DNA from: Colletes latitarsis
Lineage: Eukaryota > Arthropoda > Insecta > Hymenoptera > Colletidae
Length of the DNA stretch: 64,000 nt
Direction of reading: 5' to 3'
NCBI RefSeq assembly: GCF_051014445.1
Contig: NW_027488365.1
Coordinates: 45,828,001 to 45,892,000, forward strand
This document shows, one piece after another, positions 1-11,500 of this stretch (position 1 is the stretch's first letter; the number at the start of each line of letters is the position of its first letter). The position numbers and the translations under genes were made by a program. The notes beneath the pieces were generated by a model. It was not told the DNA's origin. It searched no databases and was given only the letters and a program-made list of their open reading frames with translations.

Positions 1-155
1 TTTTTCAGAACGATTTGAAATTTTTTTATTTAATGTTATTAATAACTACTTTTTAACGAAACCTCAGTCGAAAAATTGATATTCTTAATTTTCGTCTTAT
101 TTTGGCTTCTAGAATCTCCCATTAAAATTTTTCCCAGGGGTGGCCAAACACCCTG
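1..155. mobile_element. Right end of composite foldback element (cut by window start)
   Basis: Identical to 29832-29986. It carries the terminal inverted repeat in reverse orientation: a poly-T-rich interior, then GTATTC/CTTAATTTTCGTC-like sequence, then TCTAGAATCTCCC, and it ends in GGCCAAACACCCTG followed by TA. No coding potential; mobilised only in trans if at all. Confidence 0.8.
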
Positions 156-245
156 TATATATTAAATCAATATTAATGAAATTACACCTTGACCGAATTC
201 ATTTCAATCCCCCCACACTAATACATATATTGTGTGTAGCCCATA

Positions 246-1437
246 AATGGTTGAGAATGGAGTCACCTTTCCTATACTGGTATTATTAGATGGTCGCAGG
301 TCCTGCATAAATTTCAATTTACATAATTTTTGTTTTGAGTAAACTCATTTTACTTTTTTGTATATTACCTAATGCAACTCATATTTTCCAGCCATGCGAT
401 GTAGGAATATTTAGACGATTAAAAGTTGCATGGCGAAAGGTAGTACAGGAACATAGACAAAGTACGTAGGTAGACTAAACCCATTACGAAGGTGAATTTC
501 GCACCAATATATATATCATACCATATATAAATTTCATGAAGAAGGAAATGCTTTTAAAGCTTGTGGTGGCCTATGACCGTTTAACTCAAATACAATTTAC
601 TAGACAAAACGTATTTCAGAAAGAAGAAAATAAATTAGAATTCATGTCGCCAGATGAAACTGACATCAATGACAGCAATATAGGTAGTTTTACATAGCAT
701 TCAAGAGCATATTCCAGATGATCTGAGAGGGGAACAATTTTCTTTTCTATATAGAAAATATTAAAATACAATCGGGACACAACTAAGACACAACACAAGA
801 CACAACTCGCAGAGAGAAAGCACTGCTGATGTTCAACGCAGTGCAGTTCATAGTAACAGTAAAACCAATACCAGTGTAGAAGACTAATTTAACAACGTTT
901 CGCTAGAAGAAACTAATATATGATATACTGATCATTAATTAACTTTAATATTTCATGACAATGATGCTTTTACTTTTTTCTAATGGGAATTGTTTTGTTT
1001 CCGATGGTACTGAAATCAAACTACATTAATTCTACAACGTTACTTTACTTATTTTCTCGTAAAGACAAAGATTCTTCAGAATCTATTCTGGATAAACATT
1101 ATCAACATTATCAAAAAATTGAAAAAACAACAAAGAAAAGAAAAGAAAAGAAAAGAAATATAGAAAGGTGTGTGCAATCAAAGTTACATCAAAGACATGG
1201 AAATAGACTCAGCTTGAAAAAATAGAAGCAATTGATAACCAGGAAAAAGAAAAACAAAGAATGAAAGAAGAACGATTAGAAAAGAAAAAAACAAGCCGAG
1301 AAATTAAAAGAAGAAAAGCTATTGAAAAAAGAAAGAAAAACAGAAAAATGAAAAGGAAAAGGAGAAAGAAAAGCAAGACGAAGAGAAGGAGAAATGTAAA
1401 ACTCAAACTAAAAATAAAAATAAAGTTAAGAACGTGA
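246..1437 (+). pseudogene. pogo/Tigger-type DDE transposase, decayed C-terminal half
   Basis: Three-frame reading gives pieces of one transposase in the right order. Near 271-300 is PILVLLDG, matching the block around the second catalytic Asp (codon 289-291). Near 350-465 are LPNATHIFQPCDVGIF and then RRLKVAWRK, the hallmark QPxDV...LK.AWRK block of pogo/Tigger enzymes. KPITKVNFAP follows near 478, then AFKACGG, an in-frame stop and PFNS near 546-585. Downstream, 1085-1437 encodes the long Lys/Glu/Arg-rich tail common in this family, including an open stretch with QEKEKQRMKEERLEKKK. The catalytic N-terminal half is missing, replaced on the left by the foldback end at 155, and several frameshifts and stops interrupt it. 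It is a dead fragment. Family assignment is by motif memory, not a search. Confidence 0.72.
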
Positions 1438-1870
1438 AAAGAAAATAATAAATAATATTATTGTGTTGTTTTTACAGGGTGAATGTAGTAACTGAACCAG
1501 GTGGTTATGACTATGCAACATTTTTATTAGCATCTTTTTCAAACTCCACTTGGAACAACACTGTACGTATGTATGTATGGGATTATCAGGAACCGTGTTT
1601 GTTCGTTAATCGGCACACTCGTATTTATTTCGTTAAACACAGTCACACCTACTACGTACTTTTCTTCAATCTTTCTCTCTTCCGTGCTGTCTTTTCTCGC
1701 TTTCTGGGTTATTCACCCATCAGCTGTTCGGCCGTACGCTCGCCGCGTGTTGACGGCTTTTTCGGCGGTAACCGTCTTCGCTCGTGCAAGCTCGTGGACA
1801 GCGAACGATTCGCTGTTCGGCCAAAAATTCGTGCGCGATTTAATAATTTTCAACTGCACGGTTCCCTACA
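1438..1870. other. No supported gene; CpG-rich stretch 1690-1860
   Basis: An acceptor-like TTTTTACAG ends near 1477. Beyond it two overlapping open frames (152 codons from 1461 and 137 codons from 1573) run through a notably CpG-rich segment in an otherwise AT-rich unit. The two frames compete, neither resembles a known protein, and the shorter one runs into the foldback element. An 11-bp direct repeat GCTGTTCGGCC lies inside (near 1722 and 1811). I do not call a gene. The same stretch is at 31269-31701 and 62044-62476. Confidence 0.5.
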
Positions 1871-1872
1871 TA

Positions 1873-2549
1873 CAGGGTGTTCAGCCATCCATGGGAAAAA
1901 TTTTAATGGGGGATTCTAGAGGTCAAAATAAGACGAAAATCAAGAATACCAATTTGTTGATGGAGGCACTGTTAAAAAGTTATTAATGTTTAAAGTTCCG
2001 CTCGTACTGAATTTTTTTCTCGAAAATGCGCAAGATTACGGGGGTATGTCTATACATAAAAAATGATTGTCACCGACCCTCGCAACTGAAAATAATTTTT
2101 CACAGAACGATTTGAAATCTTTCTTTTTCATCGAAAAATATAGGCACCCGATTAGATTTTCGGTAAGGAATTTTTTTCTCGAAAGTGCGTAGGATTTCGG
2201 GGGTATGTGTAATGACCAAAAATGATTGTAATTGACCCCTGTAACCGAAAATAATTTTTTTAGAACGATTTGAAAAATTTGTTTTTCGCCGAAAAATATC
2301 AACACATACTCGAATTTTTTTCTCGAAACTGAGTAGGATTTCGAATATATGTCTATTCACTAAAAATGCTTGTAATTGAACTCCGCAGCCGAAAATAATT
2401 TTTCTGGAACGATTTGAAATTTTTGAATCAAATTGTTAATAACTTTTTAACGAAGCCTCCATCAACAAATTGGTATTCTTGATTTTCGTCTTAGTTTGGC
2501 CTCTAGAATATCCAATTAAAATGTTTCTCAGGGCTGGCCGAACACCCTC
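1873..2549. mobile_element. Foldback/MITE element with ~150-bp internal tandem repeats
   Basis: Begins CAGGGTGTTCAGCC and ends GGCCGAACACCCTC, long terminal inverted repeats that continue inwards for about 110 bp (GATTCTAGAGGTC, AAGAATACCAATTTG on the left; their reverse complements on the right). It is flanked by TA on both sides (1871-1872 and 2550-2551), the target duplication of Tc1/mariner-type transposition. The interior has three diverged direct repeats starting at CTCGAAA 2019, 2178 and 2322 (steps 159 and 144 bp), each with GGATTTCGGGGG-like, ACCGAAAATAAT-like and GAACGATTTGAAA blocks. No coding capacity. It ends 17 bp before the satellite. Confidence 0.82.
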
Positions 2550-2565
2550 TATACTACTATGTTTA

Positions 2566-5500
2566 CTAGACCCTGGGTTTTTTTCGGGTTTGAATCACGT
2601 AGTAATGTGGTACCACACTGAGGCAGTCAATTAAACCTGGTTTCGATCAATATTTTAGAGGATAACGCCGGTTAGGTCTGGGTTAGGTCTGGGAAATGCG
2701 CGCATCTGGCTTATACTTTCGCCTTTTTCGCAAACTTGTTGGCCAGATCCTGGGTATTTTCCGTGTTTGAAACACGTAGTAATGTGGTAACACACTGAAG
2801 CAGTCAATTAAACCTGGTTTCGATCAATATTTTAGAGGATAACACCGGTTAGGTCTGGGTTAGGTCTGGGATATGCGCGCATCTGGCTTATACTTTCGCC
2901 TTTTTCGCAAACTTGTTGGCTAGATCCTGGGTTTTTTTCGGGTTTGAATAACGCAGTAATGTGGTACCACACTGAAGCAGTCAATAAAACCTGGTTTCGA
3001 TCAATATTTTAGAGGATAACACCGGTTAAGTCTGGGTTAGGTCTGGGTTATGCCCGCATCTGGCTCATGATTTTGCCTTCTTCGCATACTTGTTGGCCAG
3101 ATCCTGGGTTTTTTCCGTGTTTGAATCACGTAGTAATGTTGTACCACACTGAGGCAGTCAATTAAACCTGGATTTGGACAGTATTTTAGAGGATAACACC
3201 GGTTAGGTCTGGGTTAGGTCTGGGTTATGCCCGCATCTGGCTCATGATTTTGCCTTCTTCGCATACATGATGGCCAGATCCTGGGTTTTTTTCGTGTTTG
3301 AAGCATGTAGTAATGTGGTAACACACTGAAGCAGTCAATTAAACCTGGTTTCGATCAATATTTTAGAGGATAACACCGGTTAGGTCTAGGTTAGGTCTGG
3401 GATATGCGCGCATCTGGCTTATGCTTTCGCCTTTTTCGCAAACTTGTTGGCCAGATCCTGGGTTTTTTCCGTGTTTGAATCACGTAGTAATGTTGTACCA
3501 CACTGAGGCAGTCAATTAAACCTAGATTCGGACAGTATTTTAGAGGATAACACCGGTTAGGTCTGGGTTAGGTCTGGGTTATGCCCGCATCTGGCTCATG
3601 ATTTTGCCTTCTTCGCAAACTTGTTGGCCAGATCCTGGGGTTTTTCCGAGTTTGAATCACGTAGTAATGTGGTAACACACTGAAGCAGTCAATTAAACCT
3701 GGTTTCGATCAATATTTCAGAGGATAACACCGGTTAGGTCTGGGTTAGGTCTGGGATATGCGCGCATCTGGCGTATACTTTCGCCTTCTTCGCATACTTG
3801 TTGGCCAGATCCTGGGTTTTTTTCGTGTTTGAATCACGTAGGAATGTGGTAACACACTGAAGCAGTCATTTAAACCTGGTTTCGATCAATATTTTAGAGG
3901 ATAACGCCGGTTAGGTCTGGGTTAGGTTTGGGAAATGCTCGCATCTGGCTTATACTTTCGCCTTTTTCGCAAACTTGTTGGCCAGATCCTGGGTATTTTC
4001 CGTGTTTGAAACACGTAGTAATGTGGTAACACACCGAAGCAGTCAATTAAACCTGGTTTCGATCAATATTTTAGAGGATAACACCAGTTAGGTCTGGGTT
4101 AGGTCTGGGTTATGCCCGCATCTGGCTCATGATTTTGCCTTCTTCGCAAACTTGTTGGCCAGATCCTGGGGTTTTTCCGAGTTTGAATCACGTAGTAATG
4201 TGGTAACACACTGAAGCAGTCAATTAAACCTGGTTTCGATCAATATTTCAGAGGATAACACCGGTTAGGTCTGGGTTAGGTCTGGGATATGCGCGCATCT
4301 GGCGTATACTTTCGCCTTTTTCGCAAACTTGTTGGCCAGATCCTGGTTATTTTCCGTGTTTGAAACACGTAGTAATGTGGTAACACACTGAAGCAGTCAA
4401 TTAAACCTGGTTTCGATCGATATTTCAGAGGACAACACCGGTTAGGTCTGGGTTAGGTCTGGGAAATGCTCGCATCTGGCTTATACTTTCGCCTTTTTCG
4501 CAAACATGTTGGCCAGATCCTGGTTATTTTCCGTGTTTGAAACACGTAGTAATGTGGTAACACACTGAAGCAGTCAATTAAACCTGGTTTCGATCGATAT
4601 TTCAGAGGACAACACCGGTTAGGTCTGGGTTAGGTCTGGGAAAAGCTCGCATCTGGCGTATACTTTCGCCTTCTTCGCATACTTGTTGGCCAGATCCTGG
4701 GTTTTTTTTCGTGTTTGAATCACGTAGGAATGTGGTAACTCACTGAAGCAGTCAATTAAACCTGGTTTCGATCAATATTTCAGAGGATAACACCGGTTAG
4801 GTCTGGGTTAGGTCTGGGAAATGCTCGCATCTGGCTTATACTTTCGCCTTTTTCGCAAACTTGTTGGCCAGATCCTGGTTATTTTCCGTGTTTGAAACAC
4901 GTAGTAATGTGGTAACACACTGAAGCAGTCAATTAAACCTGGTTTCGATCAATATTTTAGAGGATAACACCGGTTAGGTCTGGGTTAGGTCTGGGATATG
5001 CGCGCATCTGGCTTATACTTTCGCCTTTTTCGCAAACTTGTTGGCTAGATCCTGGGTTTTTTTCGGGTTTGAATAACGCAGTAATGTGGTACCACACTGA
5101 AGCAGTCAATAAAACCTGGTTTCGATCAATATTTTAGAGGATAACACCGGTTAGGTCTGGGTTAGGTCTGGAATATGCGCGCATCTGGCGTATACTTTCG
5201 CCTTCTTCGCATACTTGTTGGCCAGATCCTGGGTTTTTTTCGTGTTTGAATCACGTAGGAATGTGGTAACACACTGAAGCAGTCATTTAAACCTGGTTTC
5301 GATCAATATTTTAGAGGATAACGCCGGTTAGGTCTGGGTTAGGTTTGGGAAATGCTCGCATCTGGCTTATACTTTCGCCTTTTTCGCAAACTTGTTGGCC
5401 AGATCCTGGGTATTTTCCGTGTTTGAAACACGTAGTAATGTGGTAACACACTGAAGCAGTCAATTAAACCTGGTTTCGATCAATATTTTAGAGGATAACA

Positions 5501-8500
5501 CCAGTTAGGTCTGGGTTAGGTCTGGGTTATGCCCGCATCTGGCTCATGATTTTGCCTTCTTCGCAAACTTGTTGGCCAGATCCTGGGGTTTTTCCGAGTT
5601 TGAATCACGTAGTAATGTGGTAACACACTGAAGCAGTCAATTAAACCTGGTTTCGATCAATATTTCAGAGGATAACACCGGTTAGGTCTGGGTTAGGTCT
5701 GGGATATGCGCGCATCTGGCGTATACTTTCGCCTTTTTCGCAAACTTGTTGGCCAGATCCTGGTTATTTTCCGTGTTTGAAACACGTAGTAATGTGGTAA
5801 CACACTGAAGCAGTCAATTAAACCTGGTTTCGATCGATATTTCAGAGGACAACACCGGTTAGGTCTGGGTTAGGTCTGGGAAATGCTCGCATCTGGCATA
5901 TACTTTCGCCTTTTTCGCAAACTTGTTGGCCAGATCCTGGTTATTTTCCGTGTTTGAAACACGTAGTAATGTGGTAACACACTGAAGCAGTCAATTAAAC
6001 CTGGTTTCGATCGATATTTCAGAGGACAACACCGGTTAGGTCTGGGTTAGGTCTGGGAAAAGCTCGCATCTGGCGTATACTTTCGCCTTCTTCGCATACT
6101 TGTTGGCCAGATCCTGGGTTTTTTTTCGTGTTTGAATCACGTAGGAATGTGGTAACTCACTGAAGCAGTCAATTAAACCTGGTTTCGATCAATATTTCAG
6201 AGGATAACACCGGTTAGGTCTGGGTTAGGTCTGGGAAATGCTCGCATCTGGCTTATACTTTCGCCTTTTTCGCAAACTTGTTGGCCAGATCCTGGTTATT
6301 TTCCGTGTTTGAAACACGTAGTAATGTGGTAACACACTGAAGCAGTCAATTAAACCTGGTTTCGATCGATATTTCAGAGGACAACACCGGTTAGGTCTGG
6401 GTTAGGTCTGGGATATGCGCGCATCTGGCTTATACTTTCGCCTTTTTCGCAAACTTGTTGGCTAGATCCTGGGTTTTTTTCGGGTTTGAATAACGCAGTA
6501 ATGTGGTACCACACTGAAGCAGTCAATAAAACCTGGTTTCGATCAATATTTTAGAGGATAACACCGGTTAGGTCTGGGTTAGGTCTGGGAAAAGCTCGCA
6601 TCTGGCGTATAGTTTCGCCTTCTTCGCATACTTGTTGGCCAGATCCTGGGTTTTTTTCGTGTTTGAATCACGTAGGAATGTGGTAACACACTGAAGCAGT
6701 CATTTAAACCTGGTTTCGATCAATATTTTAGAGGATAACGCCGGTTAGGTCTGGGTTAGGTCTGGGATATGCGCGCATCTGGCGTATACTTTCGCCTTCT
6801 TCGCATACTTGTTGGCCAGATCCTGGGTTTTTTTCGTGTTTGAATCACGTAGGAATGTGGTAACACACTGAAGCAGTCAATAAAACCTGGTTTCGATCAA
6901 TATTTTAGAGGATAACACCGGTTAGGTCTGGGTTAAGTCTGGGTTATGCCCGCATCTGGCTCATGATTTTGCCTTCTTCGCATACTTGTTGGCCAGATCC
7001 TGGGGTTTTTTCGTGTTTGAATCACGTAGTAATGTGGTAATACACTGAAGCAGTCAATTAAACCTGGTTTCGATCAATATTTAAGAGGATAACACCGGTT
7101 AGGTCTGGGTTAGGTCTGGGATATGCGCGCATCTGGCTTATACTTTCGCCTTTTTCGCAAACTTGTTGGCTAGATCCTGGGGTTTTTCGGGTTTGAATAA
7201 CGCAGTAATGTGGTACCACACTGAAGCAGTCAATAAAACCTGGTTTCGATCAATATTTTAGAGGATAACACCGGTTAGGTCTGGGTTATGCCCGCATCTG
7301 GCTCATGATTTTGCCTTCTTCGCATACTTGTTGGCCAGATCCTGGGGTTTTTTCGTGTTTGAAACACGTAGTAATGTGGTAACACACTGAAGCAGTCAAT
7401 TAAACCTGGTTTCGATCGATATTTCAGAGGACAACGCCGGTGAGGTCTGGGTTAGGTCTGGGAAATGCGCGCATCTGGCTCATATTTTGCCTTCTTCGCA
7501 TACTTGTTGGCCAGATACTGGGTTTTTTCCGTGTTTGAATCACGTAGTAATGTGGTAATACACTGAAGCAGTCAATTAAACCTGGTTTCGATCAATATTT
7601 TAGAGGATAACACCGGTTAGGTCTGGGTTAGGTCTGGGTTATGCCCGCATCTGGCTCATGATTTTGCCTTCTTCGCATACTTGTTGGCCAGATCCTGGGG
7701 TTTTTCCGAGTTTGAATCACGTAGTAATGTGGTAACACACTGAAGCAGTCAATTAAACCTGGTTTCGATCAATATTTCAGAGGATAACACCGGTTAGGTC
7801 TGGGTTAGGTCTGGGATATGCGCGCATCTGGCGTATACTTTCGCCTTCTTCGCATACTTGTTGGCCAGATCCTGGGGTTTTTTCGTGTTTGAATCACGTA
7901 ATAATGTGGTAATACACTGAAGCAGTCAATTAAACCTGGTTTCGATCAATATTTTAAAGGAAAACACCGGTTAGGTCTGGGTTAGGTCTGGGATATGCGC
8001 GCATCTGGCTTATGCTTTCGCCTTTTTCGCAAACTTGTTGGCCAGATCCTGGTTATTTTCCGTGTTTGAAACACGTAGTAATGTGGTAACACACTGAAGC
8101 AGTCAATTAAACCTGGTTTCGATCAATATTTCAGAGGATAACACCGGTTAGGTCTGGGTTAGGTCTGGGTTATGCCCGCATCTGGCTCATGATTTTGCCT
8201 TCTTCGCATACTTGTTGGCCAGATCCTGGGTTTTTTTCGTGTTTGAATCACGTAGTAATGTGGTAACACACTGAAGCAGTCAATTAAACCTGGTTTCGAT
8301 CAATATTTCAGAGGATAACACCGGTTAGGTCTGGGTTAGGTCTGGGATATGCGCGCATCTGGCGTATACTTTCGCCTTCTTCGCATACTTGTTGGCCAGA
8401 TCCTGGGGTTTTTTCGTGTTTGAATCACGTAATAATGTGGTAATACACTGAAGCAGTCAATTAAACCTGGTTTCGATCAATATTTTAAAGGAAAACACCG

Positions 8501-11500
8501 GTTAGGTCTGGGTTAGGTCTGGGATATGCGCGCATCTGGCTTATGCTTTCGCCTTTTTCGCAAACTTGTTGGCCAGATCCTGGTTATTTTCCGTGTTTGA
8601 AACACGTAGTAATGTGGTAACACACTGAAGCAGTCAATTAAACCTGGTTTCGATCAATATTTCAGAGGATAACACCGGTTAGGTCTGGGTTAGGTCTGGG
8701 TTATGCCCGCATCTGGCTCATGATTTTGCCTTCTTCGCATACTTGTAGGCCAGATCCTGGGTTTTTTTCGTGTTTGAATCACGTAGTAATGTGGTAACAC
8801 ACTGAAGCAGTCAATTAAACCTGGTTTCGATCAATATTTCAGAGGATAACACCGGTTAGGTCTGGGTTAGGTCTGGGAAAAGCTCGCATCTGGCGTATAC
8901 TTTCGCCTTCTTCGCATACTTGTTGGCCAGATCCTGGGTTTTTGTCGTGTTTGAATCACGTAGGAATGTGGTAACACACTGAAGCAGTCAATTAAACCTG
9001 GTTTCGATCAATATTTCAGAGGATAACACCGGTTAGGTCTGGGTTAGGTCTGGGAAATGCTCGCATCTGGCTTATACTTTCGCCTTTTTCGCAAACTTGT
9101 TGGCCAGATCCTGGTTATTTTCCGTGTTTGAAACACGTAGTAATGTGGTAACACACTGAAGCAGTCAATTAAACCTGGTTTCGATCGATATTTCAGAGGA
9201 CAACACCGGTTAGGTCTGGGTTAGGTCTGGGATATGCGCGCATCTGGCTTATACTTTCGCCTTTTTCGCAAACTTGTTGGCTAGATCCTGGGTTTTTTTC
9301 GGGTTTGAATAACGCAGTAATGTGGTACCACACTGAAGCAGTCAATAAAACCTGGTTTCGATCAATATTTTAGAGGATAACACCGGTTAGGTCTGGGTTA
9401 GGTCTGGGAAAAGCTCGCATCTGGCGTATACTTTCGCCTTCTTCGCATACTTGTTGGCCAGATCCTGGGTTTTTTTTCGTGTTTGAATCACGTAGGAATG
9501 TGGTAACTCACTGAAGCAGTCAATTAAACCTGGTTTCGATCAATATTTCAGAGGATAACACCGGTTAGGTCTGGGTTAGGTCTGGGAAATGCTCGCATCT
9601 GGCTTATACTTTCGCCTTTTTCGCAAACTTGTTGGCCAGATCCTGGTTATTTTCCGTGTTTGAAACACGTAGTAATGTGGTAACACACTGAAGCAGTCAA
9701 TTAAACCTGGTTTCGATCAATATTTTAGAGGATAACACCGGTTAGGTCTGGGTTAGGTCTGGGATATGCGCGCATCTGGCTTATACTTTCGCCTTTTTCG
9801 CAAACTTGTTGGCTAGATCCTGGGTTTTTTTCGGGTTTGAATAACGCAGTAATGTGGTAATACACTGAAGCAGTCAATTAAACCTGGTTTCGATCAATAT
9901 TTTAGAGGATAACACCGGTTAGGTCTGGGTTAGGTCTGGGATATGCGCGCATCTGGCTTATACTTTCGCCTTTTTCGCAAACTTGTTGGCTAGATCCTGG
10001 GGTTTTTCGGGTTTGAATAACGCAGTAATGTGGTACCACACTGAAGCAGTCAATAAAACCTGGTTTCGATCAATATTTTAGAGGATAACACCGGTTAGGT
10101 CTGGGTTATGCCCGCATCTGGCTCATGATTTTGCCTTCTTCGCATACTTGTAGGCCAGATCCTGGGGTTTTTTCGTGTTTGAAACACGTAGTAATGTGGT
10201 AACACACTGAAGCAGTCAATTAAACCTGGTTTCGATCAATATTTTAGAGGATAACGCCGGTTAGGTCTGGGTTAGGTCTGGGAAATGCGCGCATCTGGCT
10301 CATATTTTGCCTTCTTCGCATACTTGTTGGCCAGATACTGGGTTTTTTCCGTGTTTGAATCACGTAGTAATGTGGTAATACACTGAAGCAGTCAATTAAA
10401 CCTGGTTTCGATCAATATTCTAGAGGATAACACCGGTTAGGTCTGGGTTAGGTCTGGGTTATGCCCACATCTGGCTCATGATTTTGCCTTCTTCGCATAC
10501 TTGTTGGCCAGATCCTGGGTATTTTCCGTGTTTGAATCACGTAGTAATGTTGTACCACACTGAGGCAGTCAATTAAACCTGGATTTGGACAGTATTTCAG
10601 AGGATAACACCGGTTAGGTCTGGGTTAGGTCTGGGTTATGCCCGCATCTGGCTCATGATTTTGCCTTCTTCGCATACTTGATGGCCAGATCCTGGGTTTT
10701 TTTCGTGTTTGAATCATGTAGTAATGTGGTAACACACTGAAGCAGTCAATTAAACCTGGTTTCGATCAATATTTTAGAGGATAACACCGGTTAGGTCTGG
10801 GTTAGGTCTGGGAAATGCGCGCATCTGGCTTATACTTTCGCCTTTTTCGCAAACTTGTTGGCCAGATCCTGGGTATTTTCCGTGTTTGAAACACGTAGTA
10901 ATGTGGTAACACACTGAAGCAGTCAATTAAACCTGGTTTCGATCAATATTTTAGAGGATAACACCGGTTAGGTCTGGGTTAGGTCTGGGATATGCGCGCA
11001 TCTGGCTTATACTTTCGCCTTTTTCGCAAACTTGTTGGCTAGATCCTGGGTTATTTTCGGGTTTGAATAACGCAGTAATGTGGTACCACACTGAAGCAGT
11101 CAATAAAACCTGGTTTCGATCAATATTTTAGAGGATAACACCGGTTAAGTCTGGGTTAGGTCTGGGTTATGCCCGCATCTGGCTCATGATTTTGCCTTCT
11201 TCGCATACTTGTTGGCCAGATCCTGGGTTTTTTCCGTGTTTGAATCACGTAGTAATGTTGTACCACACTGAGGCAGTCAATTAAACCTGGATTTGGACAG
11301 TATTTCAGAGGATAACACCGGTTAGGTCTGGGTTAGGTCTGGGTTATGCCCGCATCTGGCTCATGATTTTGCCTTCTTCGCATACTTGATGGCCAGATCC
11401 TGGGTTTTTTTCGTGTTTGAATCATGTAGTAATGTGGTAACACACTGAAGCAGTCAATTAAACCTGGTTTCGATCAATATTTTAGAGGATAACACCGGTT

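Noticed and set aside
616..798. 60-codon minus-strand open frame near the pogo remnant
   Set aside because: It overlaps the plus-strand transposase remnant and has no recognisable domain.
1209..1406. Antisense Phe/Leu-rich open frame opposite the Lys-rich tail
   Set aside because: It is the complement of the purine-rich transposase tail; low-complexity composition explains it.
2036..2360. Open frames of 86-89 codons on the minus strand in the foldback element
   Set aside because: They run through the ~150-bp internal repeats of a non-coding element, overlap each other and resemble no protein.
2849..2870. True telomere at the array
   Set aside because: Only two 11-mers per 177-bp monomer, never a long uninterrupted run, and complex DNA follows on both sides.
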